Shown here: one piece after another, positions 21,801 through 33,400 of the stretch
How positions within the stretch are numbered: position 1 is the stretch's first letter
Layout of the letters: every line of letters starts with the position of its first letter
Origin: Blasia pusilla
Taxonomy: Eukaryota > Marchantiophyta > Marchantiopsida > Blasiales
Direction: 5' to 3'
Assembly: GCA_050084515.1 (NCBI GenBank)
Contig: CM114271.1
Coordinates: forward strand, 62,372,001 to 62,436,000
Length of the DNA stretch: 64,000 nucleotides
Position numbers and translations under genes: made by a program
The notes under the pieces: generated by a model
What the model was told of the DNA's origin: nothing
What the model saw: the letters and a program-made list of their open reading frames with translations, nothing else
Databases searched by the model: none

Positions 21801-22706
21801 GAATGTTTTATTTCAAAAGCCCATCGTTGCTGGAAGTTCGCAACATCCGGTCGGTGGGGTGGTTCAACAATATGGGATTCCGGTAATGGAGGTGGATTGC
21901 AATCTAAAACGATGGCATATATCTCGGAGCAACCCAAGACGTGGACCCACCTGCAGGGCAGGATCTGATGGCATTAGGAGAGCATATGGCACTTTCCTAA
22001 ATAAGAACTGTACAAGGACTGGACGACCACTGCCTGGGTTTTGGAGACTCAAAACCTTTGATCGTTTCACGAGGACCGGGGATCAATTGAAGTACTTCTT
22101 CTGCCCAAATGAATCTTGCGCTTTCCGGAAGTCTTATCCGGCTGCCATTGGAGCTCCGAGGAATACCTCCACGATTTGGCCCGTCGCCGCACGCATTTAA
22201 TTGCACTCAAGACAAAGTGGACAATCTTACAAGTGCCGGTTTGGACTCGTGAGCGGGGAAGTTCGGAGCATGTTCGCATTACAAAGACCTTCGCATTTTG
22301 TATTCAACCCAAGGTTGATGTCAACATGGACCCGGAGAAGGTGGATGATCTCAATCCACTATTTCTGTTTGAGTCTAGAAATGGGATGAAGAGAAACAGA
22401 TTGTGTAGGCCAACGGTGGAGAGAGCAAAGCGAATTGCATCAGCTCGGGAGGCAAAAATGGAGATCATTGCCATGAAAGATGTCCTGCGTGGCAATGGAA
22501 TAGGAAGGATGTATTGGGTCAGGAACAACACTGTAAATTCAAGTGTCACAGGGGTGTATGTGGTGCACATCTGTTGCTTTCCCACATGTTCATGTGATGA
22601 CTTTGTCCAAAGAGAGACAAGTGGCAAAAGGTATTTCCCTTGTAAGCACATGTACTATGTGTTCTTTGGTAGTTTTAAGAGAGTCGGAGGTAGGAGTAGG
22701 AATTAG
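18826..22706 (+). pseudogene. SWIM zinc-finger, Mutator-like transposase gene of element B, decayed
   Basis: From ATG 18826 the frame opens with MDNYVKLTCGSHLEALP. After a shift near 19110 (B lacks about 30 bp that element A keeps) it continues through 19800 (VHVGSHTHPMTDAIQRHIK). The catalytic-like core is in 20144-20803: SFDICYRVLNGWLTMGAHIYD, then PPEIYGFMADNAQPGWIAI, then FHWQQSVTRYTK, WLSWCIVRMRQWG. The two Asp residues fit the first two acids of a DDE transposase; the third is not assigned. A gap with palindromes (20804-21270) looks intronic: GTAGGT at 20802 is a possible donor. The C-terminal part (21550-22706) ends in a SWIM finger, CSCDDF...CKHMYYVFF, with all ligands kept. Frameshifts near 19735, 20025 and 22200 and a stop at 19902 show decay. 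Confidence 0.7.
20915..21195. repeat. Palindromes in the transposase gene gap
   Basis: Copies near 20915, 20957, 21072 and 21120, with a last half-copy near 21175, lie in a stretch without coding potential between two conserved transposase parts. The one at 21072-21098 is a near-perfect palindrome. Confidence 0.75.
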
Positions 22707-23079
22707 TCCCTCAAAGAAGGAAGTATTTTAAACAAACCACTTTGAGGATGCAAAATGAGGTTTTAGATTGTACTTTCATTTTTCAAGAACCTTCACTTTG
22801 AGCTTGAACTCTATTTGAGGGCAAATGATAGATTGTTTCAGACCTTGGATGGAAAAAGTGATTAGTTCCACACTTATGATTCCACTGATTTTTCAGTTTT
22901 GTAAATTTTGTGCAATTTGCAAAGTCGGTCGGACTCAGATGGGTTGCCAAAATATGAAAGAGAAAAAAAAAAATCTGGGATCGTTAATAATAAGCGAGCA
23001 AAAAAGTGCAAAAAAATTCACACAAAAAGTTTCCTCTCTTCAACCCAACGGATTTTTTTTGGAAAAAATTTGCCTTCTC

Positions 23080-23195
23080 AACTTGTCAAAACTTTCCTCT
23101 CTCCAACCTGTCGGAAACTCTCTTCAAACCAAAAGAGCCCTAGGGGTTGCCAATATCTTCCTCTCTCCTCTCTTCCTCTCCTCTTACCGCTCCTC
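23080..23195 (-). repeat. Right terminal inverted repeat region of element B
   Basis: The complement starts GAGGAGCGGTAAGAGGAGAG, then GAAGAGAGGAGAGAGG, and later has TTTGAAGAGAGTTTCC. Element A ends with the same sequence (2150-2220). Confidence 0.7.
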
Positions 23196-23205
23196 GATCT
23201 CACCG
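23196..23205. repeat. Right target-site duplication of element B (GATCTCACCG)
   Basis: Exact copy of 10821-10830. Removing the element and one copy would leave CTACTAGATCTCACCG joined to ATCTATCC. Confidence 0.85.
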
Positions 23206-23463
23206 ATCTATCCTTAAAGACGTGACATACGTCTGAAAGAACATTAAGCTTGATAATGGAAGCATCCCCAAATATTATCTTGAGGGCTAGAAGATTAAAT
23301 AGTGCAATGTCTTCACAATGAGTGCAAATGATTCTTGTATTTGAGCTGATGAAATTTTTGCTTCATCTTCAATCACAAACTAGTTAGCCAAGCACTCATC
23401 AATTGTTTTTGGGTAGAAACCCTCGATGTGATAGAGATTAGGAGTTGATGGTAGAGAGGATCA

Positions 23464-23724
23464 TTAGAGTGGCATGACCAACTCACATGAGAATACATTT
23501 TTTAGGAACGTAGAAGAACTATTATGGCAACTATGGCAAAATTCAGATATCTTATGATTGCAAACGGATAGCAGTTGACAAAGATCTCCCGTAAGACTAA
23601 GAAATTTTCCACCTAGTATGTTTTGGTTGGTGCATTTTGTAACTTCATTAATGCGCATTAATACTATCCGTAGGAGATTGGTTGTTAACATGGAACATTC
23701 ATCAATTAAAATTACATGAACACC
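23464..23724 (-). pseudogene. Pif1-like helicase fragment
   Basis: The minus strand reads VHVILIDECSMLTTNLLRIVL, quoted here as the Walker B motif LIDECSM (Asp-Glu at 23698-23703), followed by ILGGKFLSLTGDLCQLL, the GGK...GD..Q helicase motif III of Pif1 proteins. Spacing between the two is right for the family. A TAG at 23725-23727 and a stop at 23464 bound the frame, and no Walker A or C-terminal motifs are evident nearby. Pif1 helicase relics in plants usually derive from Helitron transposons, but no Helitron end was found. Confidence 0.6.
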
Positions 23725-25469
23725 CTATGTTTGGTTTGAGAGATGATCCATCCTTACATACATCACCAATTTCACTCTACGAAGAGTTTAGAGTAATGAC
23801 GGAGTTTATATCTAAGTTAAGCTCAGGTTGAAGAATGCTAGTTGCTTTGGCAAATATCTCAACTTCAGATTTTGATGCAACCTTGGGCCTTGAGCCTGTC
23901 CAATGGGGGCCTAGCTCGCCCTTTGGGCTGGTGTGGATTGTTGCAAGCCACGGGCGGGCTTGATGTGGGCTAGGAAAGGGCTCATAGCCCCCACACTAGT
24001 TCAACCCCTGCCTTGCCAAGCCCGCACCCCTTCTTGCGTCTCGAGCCCGGGCGGGCCACCGGGATGCCAAAACAACCCGGGTGGGGGACCCATCAAGCAT
24101 GTCCATTTCTGTACAACCTTGACTATGGGACGTCAAGCATTGGTGCACAGGAGATGGCAAAGCATTAAGTTCCCGGGATCATATCTTGGTAAGGTGTTGA
24201 TGGGCTTCGAGAGCCAACACCTAATAGCGCCCATGTTCCTATTGAAAATGGATAAGGGGCGAGGCAACATGAGCTATTATTGGGCCCGGGCACCTCATTG
24301 TTGCACTCAATAGTATGGGAATCTATCTCCACGCATTGGGCATCAATGGAGGCACCAAAAACCGTTGACATTTTGCATACTTTTTTGTGTTTTTTTAAAT
24401 AAAAATTTGGTAGATGTTGAATCTTGTTCTACATCCTATGTACAATAGTAAGGGAGATGTTGTGGAATAGAATGAGCTAATTTATTTCACTTCTTGATAG
24501 TTGAAGGAGAATATCATTGGTTGAGATGTTTCCTTCATTATGTTCGAGGAGCAAGTGCATGTGAATGTTTGAGAGTTGTAAATGGAGTATTACATCCCAC
24601 ATTTAAGAAGGTTGCTATCCAATTGAGACTTCTTGGGGATGGTAGGAAAGTGTTCTCTTCTTTTGAAGCTCTTGAAATCCGTACAGTTCTTCACTTTGCC
24701 TTTTCTTTGCAATTATTTTAGCTTACAACACTCGTGTAAGCTAAAATAATCCTTGAGATCCTCCACTCATAAATGATATCTTATATGATAGACATATGGT
24801 AATCTTCAATTTTTTTACTTCTTCTTCTTAAAAAATCTTCATATCTTCCATTGAAGATAAAATAAACAAAAGATAAAGTATTTCTACATTTTATTTCACT
24901 CTTACATTTCAAAATACCTTACCAAAAATTTTTTAGCAATTGCACACAGATTTTCTCATGATCAATTATACATAATTTATATAGTAATTGGAATGTTTTA
25001 AAGCTGCTCCTCCATTTGACACGTGGTACTATTCGTTGAAAAATATTTTTGGGATCCCATAGGCAAGGTTAGAAGAGCGACATACTAATTTGAGTTATTG
25101 ATAAATAGGTATCCGCGCATGGCATGGTCTCTCGGAGGTCCTAACTAGTACTATCTAAAATAAGATGTAAAAAGTTGATATCTATATAATTGAAAGAAGA
25201 TGGAATTAGAAGAAACCCTGAAGGGGTGATGAAATCTTTCCTCCAAGGGTTCTTATGGTGGTGACCCATGTCATTTTAAGAGAGGAAGATCAATTAAAAA
25301 GAGACAATTAAATTAAATTAGAAGGGAAAAAAATCATAAATTTTTTTAATTTGAAAATAAACACTCTAAGTATATTAGAATTGGAAACTATGCACATTCA
25401 ATTACCAAGGTGACTTTACTAGGAAGACTCCTATCGGTACACAAAATTGGACCAAATAAAATATTGCAA

Positions 25470-25557
25470 TTTTGTAAGGAATCCTATCATCCACCGTTGC
25501 AACAACAATAATTTTTTGTAAGGAATACCTATCATCCACCGTCGCAGCAACAATAAT
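25470..25557. repeat. 44-bp tandem duplication
   Basis: TTTTGTAAGGAAT(A)CCTATCATCC... occurs at 25470-25513 and again at 25514-25557 with four or so differences. Confidence 0.85.
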
Positions 25558-28097
25558 TTTTTGTCTCATGGGCATATTACTAGTTTTCATTTTAAAACAT
25601 CTATATATTTTAAACACGCATGATGATACATGTAACAAATTTCATTAACATAACACACTTCAAATTAATGAATGCACGGATAATTTTCACATTTGTTATA
25701 ATAATACATAAAAGAAAGGGCCGTCTCATTTAACCCCGAACGAGACGTCGTATTGTTCCACTGCTCCCGAGGCATTTGGAAAAATAGCCGATTTGAGGGT
25801 TGAATAATCGCAAATGGTTTTCGTGAAAGAACATTATTAATCGCTTGCGTGAGAGTGAGTAGAAAGGATTAATAATATCGCACACAAATTCAATATATTT
25901 TTCCTGTTTTCTAATTCTCATCTTTTTATTCCTCGTGTGCCAAGTGTCTAATTTGGAAGCCGCTGTACATCCGTTGCGAGGACGGAGGCCGGGGAGGTTT
26001 TGTGGGTGGGGCGAGCTGAGAAAACCATGAACTCCAAAACTCCCTTTTTCTTACAACTCACGACGTTCCCATATTTCAGCAACGACGGCGACGGTGCTGC
26101 ATGTTTGACGGTGTCGGAGCAAATGGTAAGGCCTTTGACAGACGATATTGGGTTTCCAGCCCAGATCTCGGTACACGCATCTGGCAGGGGCCCACCCCTG
26201 CAAGGACCAGCAAGAGACGCTCGGTACCTCGGGATTCGGGGAAAACCCGCCTTTGCCAGTGAAAACTGAAAACTCCTTAACCCGTCCCGGGGAAAACTAG
26301 TGCTTTCGGGAGGACAAATGTTAGGCCACGATTTAAAGAAATATAAACTTTAATAGAATTTTGATAACCCATCGGATACAAAGGAGGGGGCATGGAGAGA
26401 AAAAATTGCGGGTCAAAACCGCCTATGGAGAGAAGGGGTTTTCTTCTTTGACCACCGAATTCACTAAAAGCATAGATAATATTAGTAACGTCAAAAGAAT
26501 TATGACTATTATTAAATGGACTTTTATCATGGACGTCTCCGGTCGTTTGAATCCATTGCAAAAATTCATTTTTCGGCATATTTTACAATAAAAAATCACG
26601 ATTAGAGATAGTCCAATTGAAATAGTCCAATTCTCGATTGGAGATGATGGGCATGAAAACTAATCAATTCTTTTTAAGACATAAATCAATGTTTATCGTA
26701 AAATCAATTACATATATGAATTTTTTTATCGCCGTTAATTTTTATAATAATTTTTCTTGCGCCACCCCTTGTCACACAACCTCCCTTAAAGTTACGTGAA
26801 GAACACCGGCGTTACCGTAAAACTGCCCGGGCCCCGTTGAACTTTTGGAGGACGTTGACACTTGAAGGACCCAACTAAAGTTGAATTCCCTCGGCCCCCG
26901 CGCGCGATCCGGCGCCAAAGTGACATGGGACGCGATAACATCGAACGGCGGTCGTCCCAAGGGTTCGCGTCCACGCCGCTCATGTCGGCAATATCGCCGC
27001 CGTATCCGTCCCTGCCCGGCCTTATCAAGGTAGCGATGATCGATCCCCGGGTCTAGGTCCAGGTCCCTTGTGGGGAGGGACTACGGAGAGCCGGAATGTT
27101 CCTTCCACGTCTTGAGAACGGAAACATGCTCGAATGTGGACGTAGGCGTCTGGGTGAATTCTTCTTCCGTGACTGGGAAAGACAGAAAGTGAACATAGTT
27201 TCACGGGTCCGTCCGTCAGACAAGTCTTTCTTAGTCGGATTCCTTTCGTTTCTCTATTTTATTCGTAGAAGTAAAAAGTTTCTAAGTTTTTTATGTCGGC
27301 GAATAGTAGATTCGGGAAACTGTTCTGACCTTCGGTGATTTCTATCCGGTAATTATATGGCACGCTTATCTAAAGTTGTGCACTAAAGTATTGATATTTA
27401 TAATATTATTTATAATGTGACAAATAGAATAAGATAAAGTAATATCTCATTCATGATTTTTATTTTGAAATGTTGCTTGAAAAAGTCAGGTTTTAATTTC
27501 AGAGCAAAAGAATAATATAGGAAATTTTTTAATACTCCCCGACAAGTGGAGGAGTGAAAATTATTTGTAATTGGAGTCATAAATTCATTAGTGGGTTTAC
27601 TGGTCCCTTTTCAAAGACCATGAAATTATTTAAGATCATGGACTGGGATATTTATTAAAGGTACGGGGAAAAAATTACGATTGTAGTGAATACGGCATGC
27701 ATGAATAGCTAGATAAGTCATGGGATGCATCATATAATTGTAAATCAACCACGCTTAATAAGATGTTCCAAATTAGTTTATGTGCACGTACTTTCTTTCC
27801 AAAGTTGCAAATTTTGTTAATAATCAATGTGAAAAATTACAAGAATTATGAAAAAAAAATCAAAATGGATATGGATTTTATTTCTTGTACCTTTACACGA
27901 AAATAAAACTCGATGAAACGTAAATTGGATATGGTTATCTTACGTTTGATTATTTTTAATCATTTATTAGTATTAAAATAAGTCCAAATTCTAATTTGAA
28001 GACTACATGATGAAATTTTGTGTATAAAAAATGACTATCCATGAATGAGAACCCCGGGCATACGGAGTTCATTTACAAAGTTACAAAATAATGCACG

Positions 28098-28149
28098 GTG
28101 GGTGGGAAATGCATGCACTCCAATTAGAGTGCATGCATTTCCCACCCAC
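28098..28149. repeat. Perfect 23-bp inverted repeat with 6-bp loop
   Basis: GTGGGTGGGAAATGCATGCA... (28098-28120) is exactly complementary to 28127-28149, with loop CAATTA. Each arm contains the RY-type motif CATGCA. Confidence 0.95.
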
Positions 28150-28923
28150 TTAAGACTTTCCATGTAATCATAATCACGTTAAAACAATCATACTTATGAA
28201 ATATATCATTTTAATAACCCTTAAATAACACATAATCACCATGTATAGTAATAAATGTACTCACTAGTTTCAAGAAACAATTATGTGTGTCAATTTTTTA
28301 AATTGTTGTAGAGTCAGATTTTAAGAAAAAAAAAAGAACTACCCTTTTCTTCAGATTTTGATTTCCACTTATGGTTCATAAGATCCTCATGATTTTTCAA
28401 TCCCTCTCTTATATTTGAAAGTTTTGCAAATTTGAAGTCATCTCTTATCTCTTCCCAACTAAAATCAAACCAACCCTGTATGAAGCTAAAACCAAGCCAA
28501 ACCAACTCAAGGCTACTGAAAAACAAAGGCAAAATCCTAGGATGAAATTTGAAATTTTATGTTATTTAAAAAACCTTCTTCTTGACACAATTTTAGCTAG
28601 TATTTTCATATTCTAAAATTTTTTATTTAATTAATATTTAAAAAGTACAAATGTAAATTACCTCTCGTAATTAATTCTCAATTAATTTATTTCAAAAATT
28701 TTACTCATTTGTAGAATAGAAAATTGTAATAATTAAGAATAAAAAATGAAAACGGGAATTTGAAAAGCGAAAGAGCATTACGGACCAATAGATCACATCC
28801 TAAAAATAGCAGACCGCGCATAATCACACAACACACTCAGCTGGCGATTCCCCCAAGAAACCGAATCATCCACGGGTATTGCTCAAGCACGCGACACCTG
28901 TTACCGCATCACACCATAACTAT

Positions 28924-28931
28924 CACGTGGC
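28924..28931 (+). promoter_or_regulatory. G-box / ABRE-like element CACGTGGC
   Basis: CACGTGGC matches the plant ABRE core bound by bZIP factors. It lies about 600 bp upstream of the proposed TATA box of the lipoxygenase gene, in a moderately GC-rich region. Function is inferred from the motif only. Confidence 0.4.
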
Positions 28932-29536
28932 AGCGTCCGTGCTTAAGCCTATTCATCCTCCTGTCTCTGACTGGTGGTGGAGTTAACTAGGGCCGAACTC
29001 ACACTCTGACCATCCGTCCACTTCGGTACTTACCGTAACATGTCCGTCAATCAGCGTGATTCTACGTCCACCCCACACATTCTCCTCGCGACTACTCACT
29101 CAGTACTGCACTTATCCATTTCTCGTCTCCGTCCGCTCTAACCTTCGGACCATCTCGCTCTCCGGCATCGACCACCTGTCGCGTCTTCCTTGGAAAGCCG
29201 GGCAGTGGCGGACCCTTCCTTGTTCGCAGCCCGCGATGAAACTCGAATGGCAGTAATTCCGGAAAGTGAAAAATGAGCACGCACGCATGGACGGTAAGGC
29301 TACGACGGTAAACACCGGCAGATTTTTATTCTCACGAGCCTTCGGGAAGACCCGACTAAATCCGTTCGACGAGGTGAGGCCGATCGAGGCAAATCTGTTT
29401 TCGGAGGATGGATGACGAGAGCATCTTTCGCTTTCGGAAATTCACGGACTGGATGTGGTCGGGAATTGGAGGTCAGCGTTTAGGGGAAGGGAACGAAAAA
29501 TCTGGGAACTCCGTTTGTTGTAAGTCTGCGGATCGC

Positions 29537-29543
29537 TATAAAT
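29537..29543 (+). promoter_or_regulatory. Candidate TATA box of the lipoxygenase gene
   Basis: GCTATAAATGGAGAG is a good TATA context about 900 bp upstream of the ATG at 30451. It would imply a long leader or a leader intron, so a closer start cannot be excluded. Confidence 0.4.
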
Positions 29544-30450
29544 GGAGAGTGCTCCATAGCGTTAGTTCAAGTCACAGCTGCGGATCTCCACACCGCCTGA
29601 GCGAACGGCTCATCCTTGAATCTATGGAGTCTTTCTAAGAGGAAGCTGTCGGTCTTTTCTTGTGTGGCGTCGCGCACGCACAGGCAGGTCTGCTTTCCTT
29701 CCCTCCTTGATCGTTGGCTTCGGCATCGTGATGCTGTCTCCAAAATTTCAATGAGATAGGAGATGAGTTGCGGTTCTCGGTGTAGTAAACCACGCGCTCT
29801 TTCTCATGCGTTCATGTTACTGCGATCCCGGGCGAAGGAGTAGGAGTGCAGCTCCGGGTAGCCCAGAGATCTGACTGAGCTGAGGAGCTTCGGGTTGGAA
29901 AGAAATCAGTCCATCGCTGACGACCGGAGGGGGGCTGGAATTTCTAGTGCTTAGCTCGCAATTCCAGCCTTCTCTTGTTGGCAGTGACCAGATTCTAGAA
30001 GGGACAGGTCCATGCTTTTTCTCCGCAGCTAAGCTTAATTTAGCTCAGCTGCGGCATTTTCATGCATTGTCTGTGGTCATTGTCGAATTGGAAACACGAG
30101 CGTGCCGTTGTTCCATCTTCAGACTGTTGTTCACAGTGACAGATATTTGATGACAGGAATGCTTTGGTGGAATATGAGGTCTGAGAGTGGAGATCCGAAC
30201 CTCAGATGGATAGGTTTATCGTCTGCCAGAAGCTTGAAAGATAGAAGTCAATGGCGCTGTTGCTGAGACTAGTGATCTGATGAAGTGATGAATCTCACAA
30301 TTTTGCGCGGAAAATGGCTTCGTGCAGTTGATGCGGTGAACCGGTAGCAGCGCTTCGGGACGAGATTGCTGCATCTTCACTAAGTCGCTAACACGCTCGA
30401 ATTCCAAGCAGCTTCACTCACGCTGTCTGACAGCTCCTGTTGTGTCCACC

Positions 30451-33400
30451 ATGTTGCAAGCTGCGAACATCCGAGGTGCGATCGCTCCGAACGCAGCGCC
30501 GAGCGCGAGCTGTTTATCATCAGAGTCTCGAAGATTACGACCTCAGCAGAAGCCTCGCGTGGGCGTGAAGTTCTCATCGTATCATGGCAATACGATCGAG
30601 CCGGTAGAGGCCGCTGCACCACCGTCCGCCAGGAGCTCCAAGACCTGGCAGGTGCAGGCAAGCCTCAAGGACACATTCAACAGGCTGGACGTGTTCAACC
30701 TCAGCAAAGATGACGACTCTGTGGAGCTCGCGGGGAAGCTAACGATTTCCAAGAAGGCTGTTCTCGACTTGGTCAACCCGATCAAGGTCATCGATGACGG
30801 CTTGGACCTGTTTGCCAACCAACTCATCGTCATGAAGCTCGTCAGTGTCGAACACGAACCTGGCAGTAAGTCTTGCCTTCGATTCCTCAATACCTTCACC
30901 TCATGTTCTTGCTTTGGAAATTTGAACGAACAAACGCATCCACGATCGTTCCTAGACTCCGTAGTCAGGGTCAGACACGGAGGGTCACTCTCGAGCAGGG
31001 CTCCTCCTCCTTTATTTCCACTCTTGGATCGTACTTCACGTGCACGTGCAGTCGATTCGTCCTCGCAAGTCCGATTGTATATGGATGAAGCGTGTGGCAT
31101 TGACAGGATCCCGGAATTCGCTACTGTCAGCTGCACAACTCCATCTGACCAGCCATAGCAAGAGAACGAGGAGATTCTCGGAGTCTGGGTTCTGATTCCT
31201 GACCCGTGCAGGCTGACGCAAAAGCGGAGAGCGTGATTAGAGTTGATGGAATGCGTGTTTACCCCCGTCGCCTTGTGGTACCACATTCCTTTCTTTAGAG
31301 GGACGCATTGAATTTCAAGAGAGCTCTTCTCGAGAGGCTCCTCCTGTGTCGCATTAGAAGGCGGCCATGGTGATTCTCTCGGCTGTTCGGGGGCCGAAAT
31401 GCACTCGCCATTCTTGAGCGTTCGATGCCCCCGCACGTACTCCGCGTTCCGCAGGAGTCGATAATGGTCCTCGACACTTCTCGTTTGGTGATGCTACAGT
31501 TCATCATCAGTGTTCCGTTGTTTTTGTGATTGCGATCGTTGTCCATCGGTGCGAGGCCATTCAATGCCAGAGAAGCAAATCGGTTGGGAGGATGAAAGAA
31601 GTGGAATTGGACGACACCGATTGACGATTAAACAGTGGATGAAGGGAAATGTAAAATTTCTTGAGTTGCCGTTGCAACTCAAGAAATTCGAAACAACGAT
31701 TTGTTCGTGATTAGCAATTGCGTCACAGCGATTTGCATAATGCAAGATAATGAGCGAGTAATGGATATATCGAATGAAGAATCGTACCATCTTTCCCAGA
31801 AAGTCCAAACCGTCCAATCGGTTTATCTTGCTCCAGTCTTAGAGACAGGTTGTCGAATCGAGTCGATTCTACGAACTGAACGGGAGGGAATGTGTGGCAG
31901 GGCCTAAGCAGGCGAAGATCAGTCACTCGAGCAATATCGAGCATTGGAATACGGAACAGCAATTGAAAGACCAGATTCTATCCAGCGAAGTGGTCTACGG
32001 CGTGAAGTTCCGTGTGCCCAAAGACTTTGGAGAAGTGGGGGCGTTCCTGATCGACAACAACCACGCATTCGAGTTCTACGTGCACTCTCTGGAGCTCGAC
32101 CTCCCCGACGGCACCGGGAAAATCCAATTCCCTTGCAACTCATGGGTTTATCCAGCCAGCCCACTCTCAGCTGACCGCGTCTTCTTCCGGAACAAGGTCA
32201 GTACGTGAGGGTAGGACTTTTTTACTTTCAGATTGTTTCCCAGATTGATTCCGCCATGTCCGTAGCTCCTGCTCATCCCATTGGCAACTGCCCAGCGCTT
32301 GCACAGATAGGTTGAGCCAGAGAGTGAATCCACTCCACCTCGGAGTCAGAGCAATCCCTTTGAATCCTTGATTACCCTTCATTCCTCAGCTTAGACTGCC
32401 CTGAACCATTTTCGTGAAGTCAGGGCTCTTGAAGACTGTGCTCATTAAGTAGTGCCTGTCGTAGCCTTGCGACCTTAGACCCCGAGCTCTGGTTGTTGAC
32501 AGTGCTGGAGACCGGAATGGGTGTAGAGAGAGGAAGAACTGAAGGAGGTACCATATGAGAGTAGAGAGACACTCTCTGTCGCCTCCGTTTCTTATCCTCC
32601 GATATTGTCAGAGGTGAGGGAAGGTATATGGATCTACAGCTCGTACTTTTGGTGTCTGTGGATTTGACTGCCGCTGTCTCATTGCCCCAGGAGCGATTTC
32701 CGACGAAAATTAAGCAAGCAATGTCACCCTCCTTTCCCTTTTCTATGAGTTCTCATCATTTTCTGGCCTCTGACTGCTGCTGGAACGGTCTGAAATCCGT
32801 GCCGGCTATGAACATATCTGAAGTCTCGCGATGTTCATGTCTCGCAGGTGTACTTGCCTGACGCCACGCCTCCGGGCTTGGTGAGTTTCAGGGAGCAGGA
32901 GCTCAAAGCGTTGAGAGGAGACGGCTCAGGTTTGAGAAAGGTGTGGGATCGGATCTATGACTACGACATCTACAATGACTTGGGCTTCCAACGGCCCAAC
33001 CTTGGAAACAGTAAAGAGTTGCCATACCCTCGTCGATGCAGGACCGGTCGCCCCAAATTACTTCCAGGTGTAGTGACTGAAATCGCTACACACAAACCCC
33101 TGCGTTTCATTTAATTCTCTCATGGTTCACGTTAGTTCTTCAAACTTTGTTCGCGGGAGGCGAATCGGATCAAGTCAGTTTAGGCCGACATTTGAGTCCT
33201 GAAGTTTGTGTTGGCACACGTTCTGAGATGATAGGATTTCCGGGAAGAATGCAATCTGCATGGATCATTGAATATGCAGATTGGAGGCGGCAGGGCAGGT
33301 CTGGGTGAATCGCTGAAACCTCGGCTGGTGTCCAGAGCGAGAGACCGCACAAGTTCTTCTGCGCTTACTTCGTCACAGATCTAACAATTCATGTACCCCT

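Larger units (their letters stand above)
10831..23195. mobile_element. Element B: about 12.4-kb Mutator-like DNA transposon with divergent transposase and ParB-methyltransferase genes
   Basis: The limits are set by a perfect 10-bp direct repeat (10821-10830 and 23196-23205) and by purine-rich inverted termini: the left end reads GGGGCTGGTA then repeats of GAGAGGAAGAGAGG, and the complement of the right end reads GAGGAGCGGTA then the same repeats. Inside, a SWIM/Mutator-like transposase gene points right (18826-22706) and a ParB/DNA-methyltransferase gene points left (17358-12650). Their TATA boxes flank a palindrome array (17705-18445). Element A carries the same right terminus and the right-hand gene, showing this is a family. 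Both genes are now broken, so this copy is not autonomous. I know of no described Mutator element with this cargo, but I could not search. Confidence 0.8.
23730..28920. other. AT-rich intergenic DNA
   Basis: No coding region is supported. A GC-richer island at about 25970-26300 and 26780-27060 yields only short chance frames. The separately listed tandem duplication and hairpin are the only structured features I see. Confidence 0.5.

Noticed and set aside
30442-31158. Single 238-codon ORF as a separate gene
   Set aside because: Only its first 138 codons from 30451 are lipoxygenase exon 1; the rest is intron after the GTAAGT donor at 30866.
30582-31436. 284-codon minus-strand ORF opposite the lipoxygenase gene
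   Set aside because: It is a shadow of exon 1 and intron 1 with no domain of its own.
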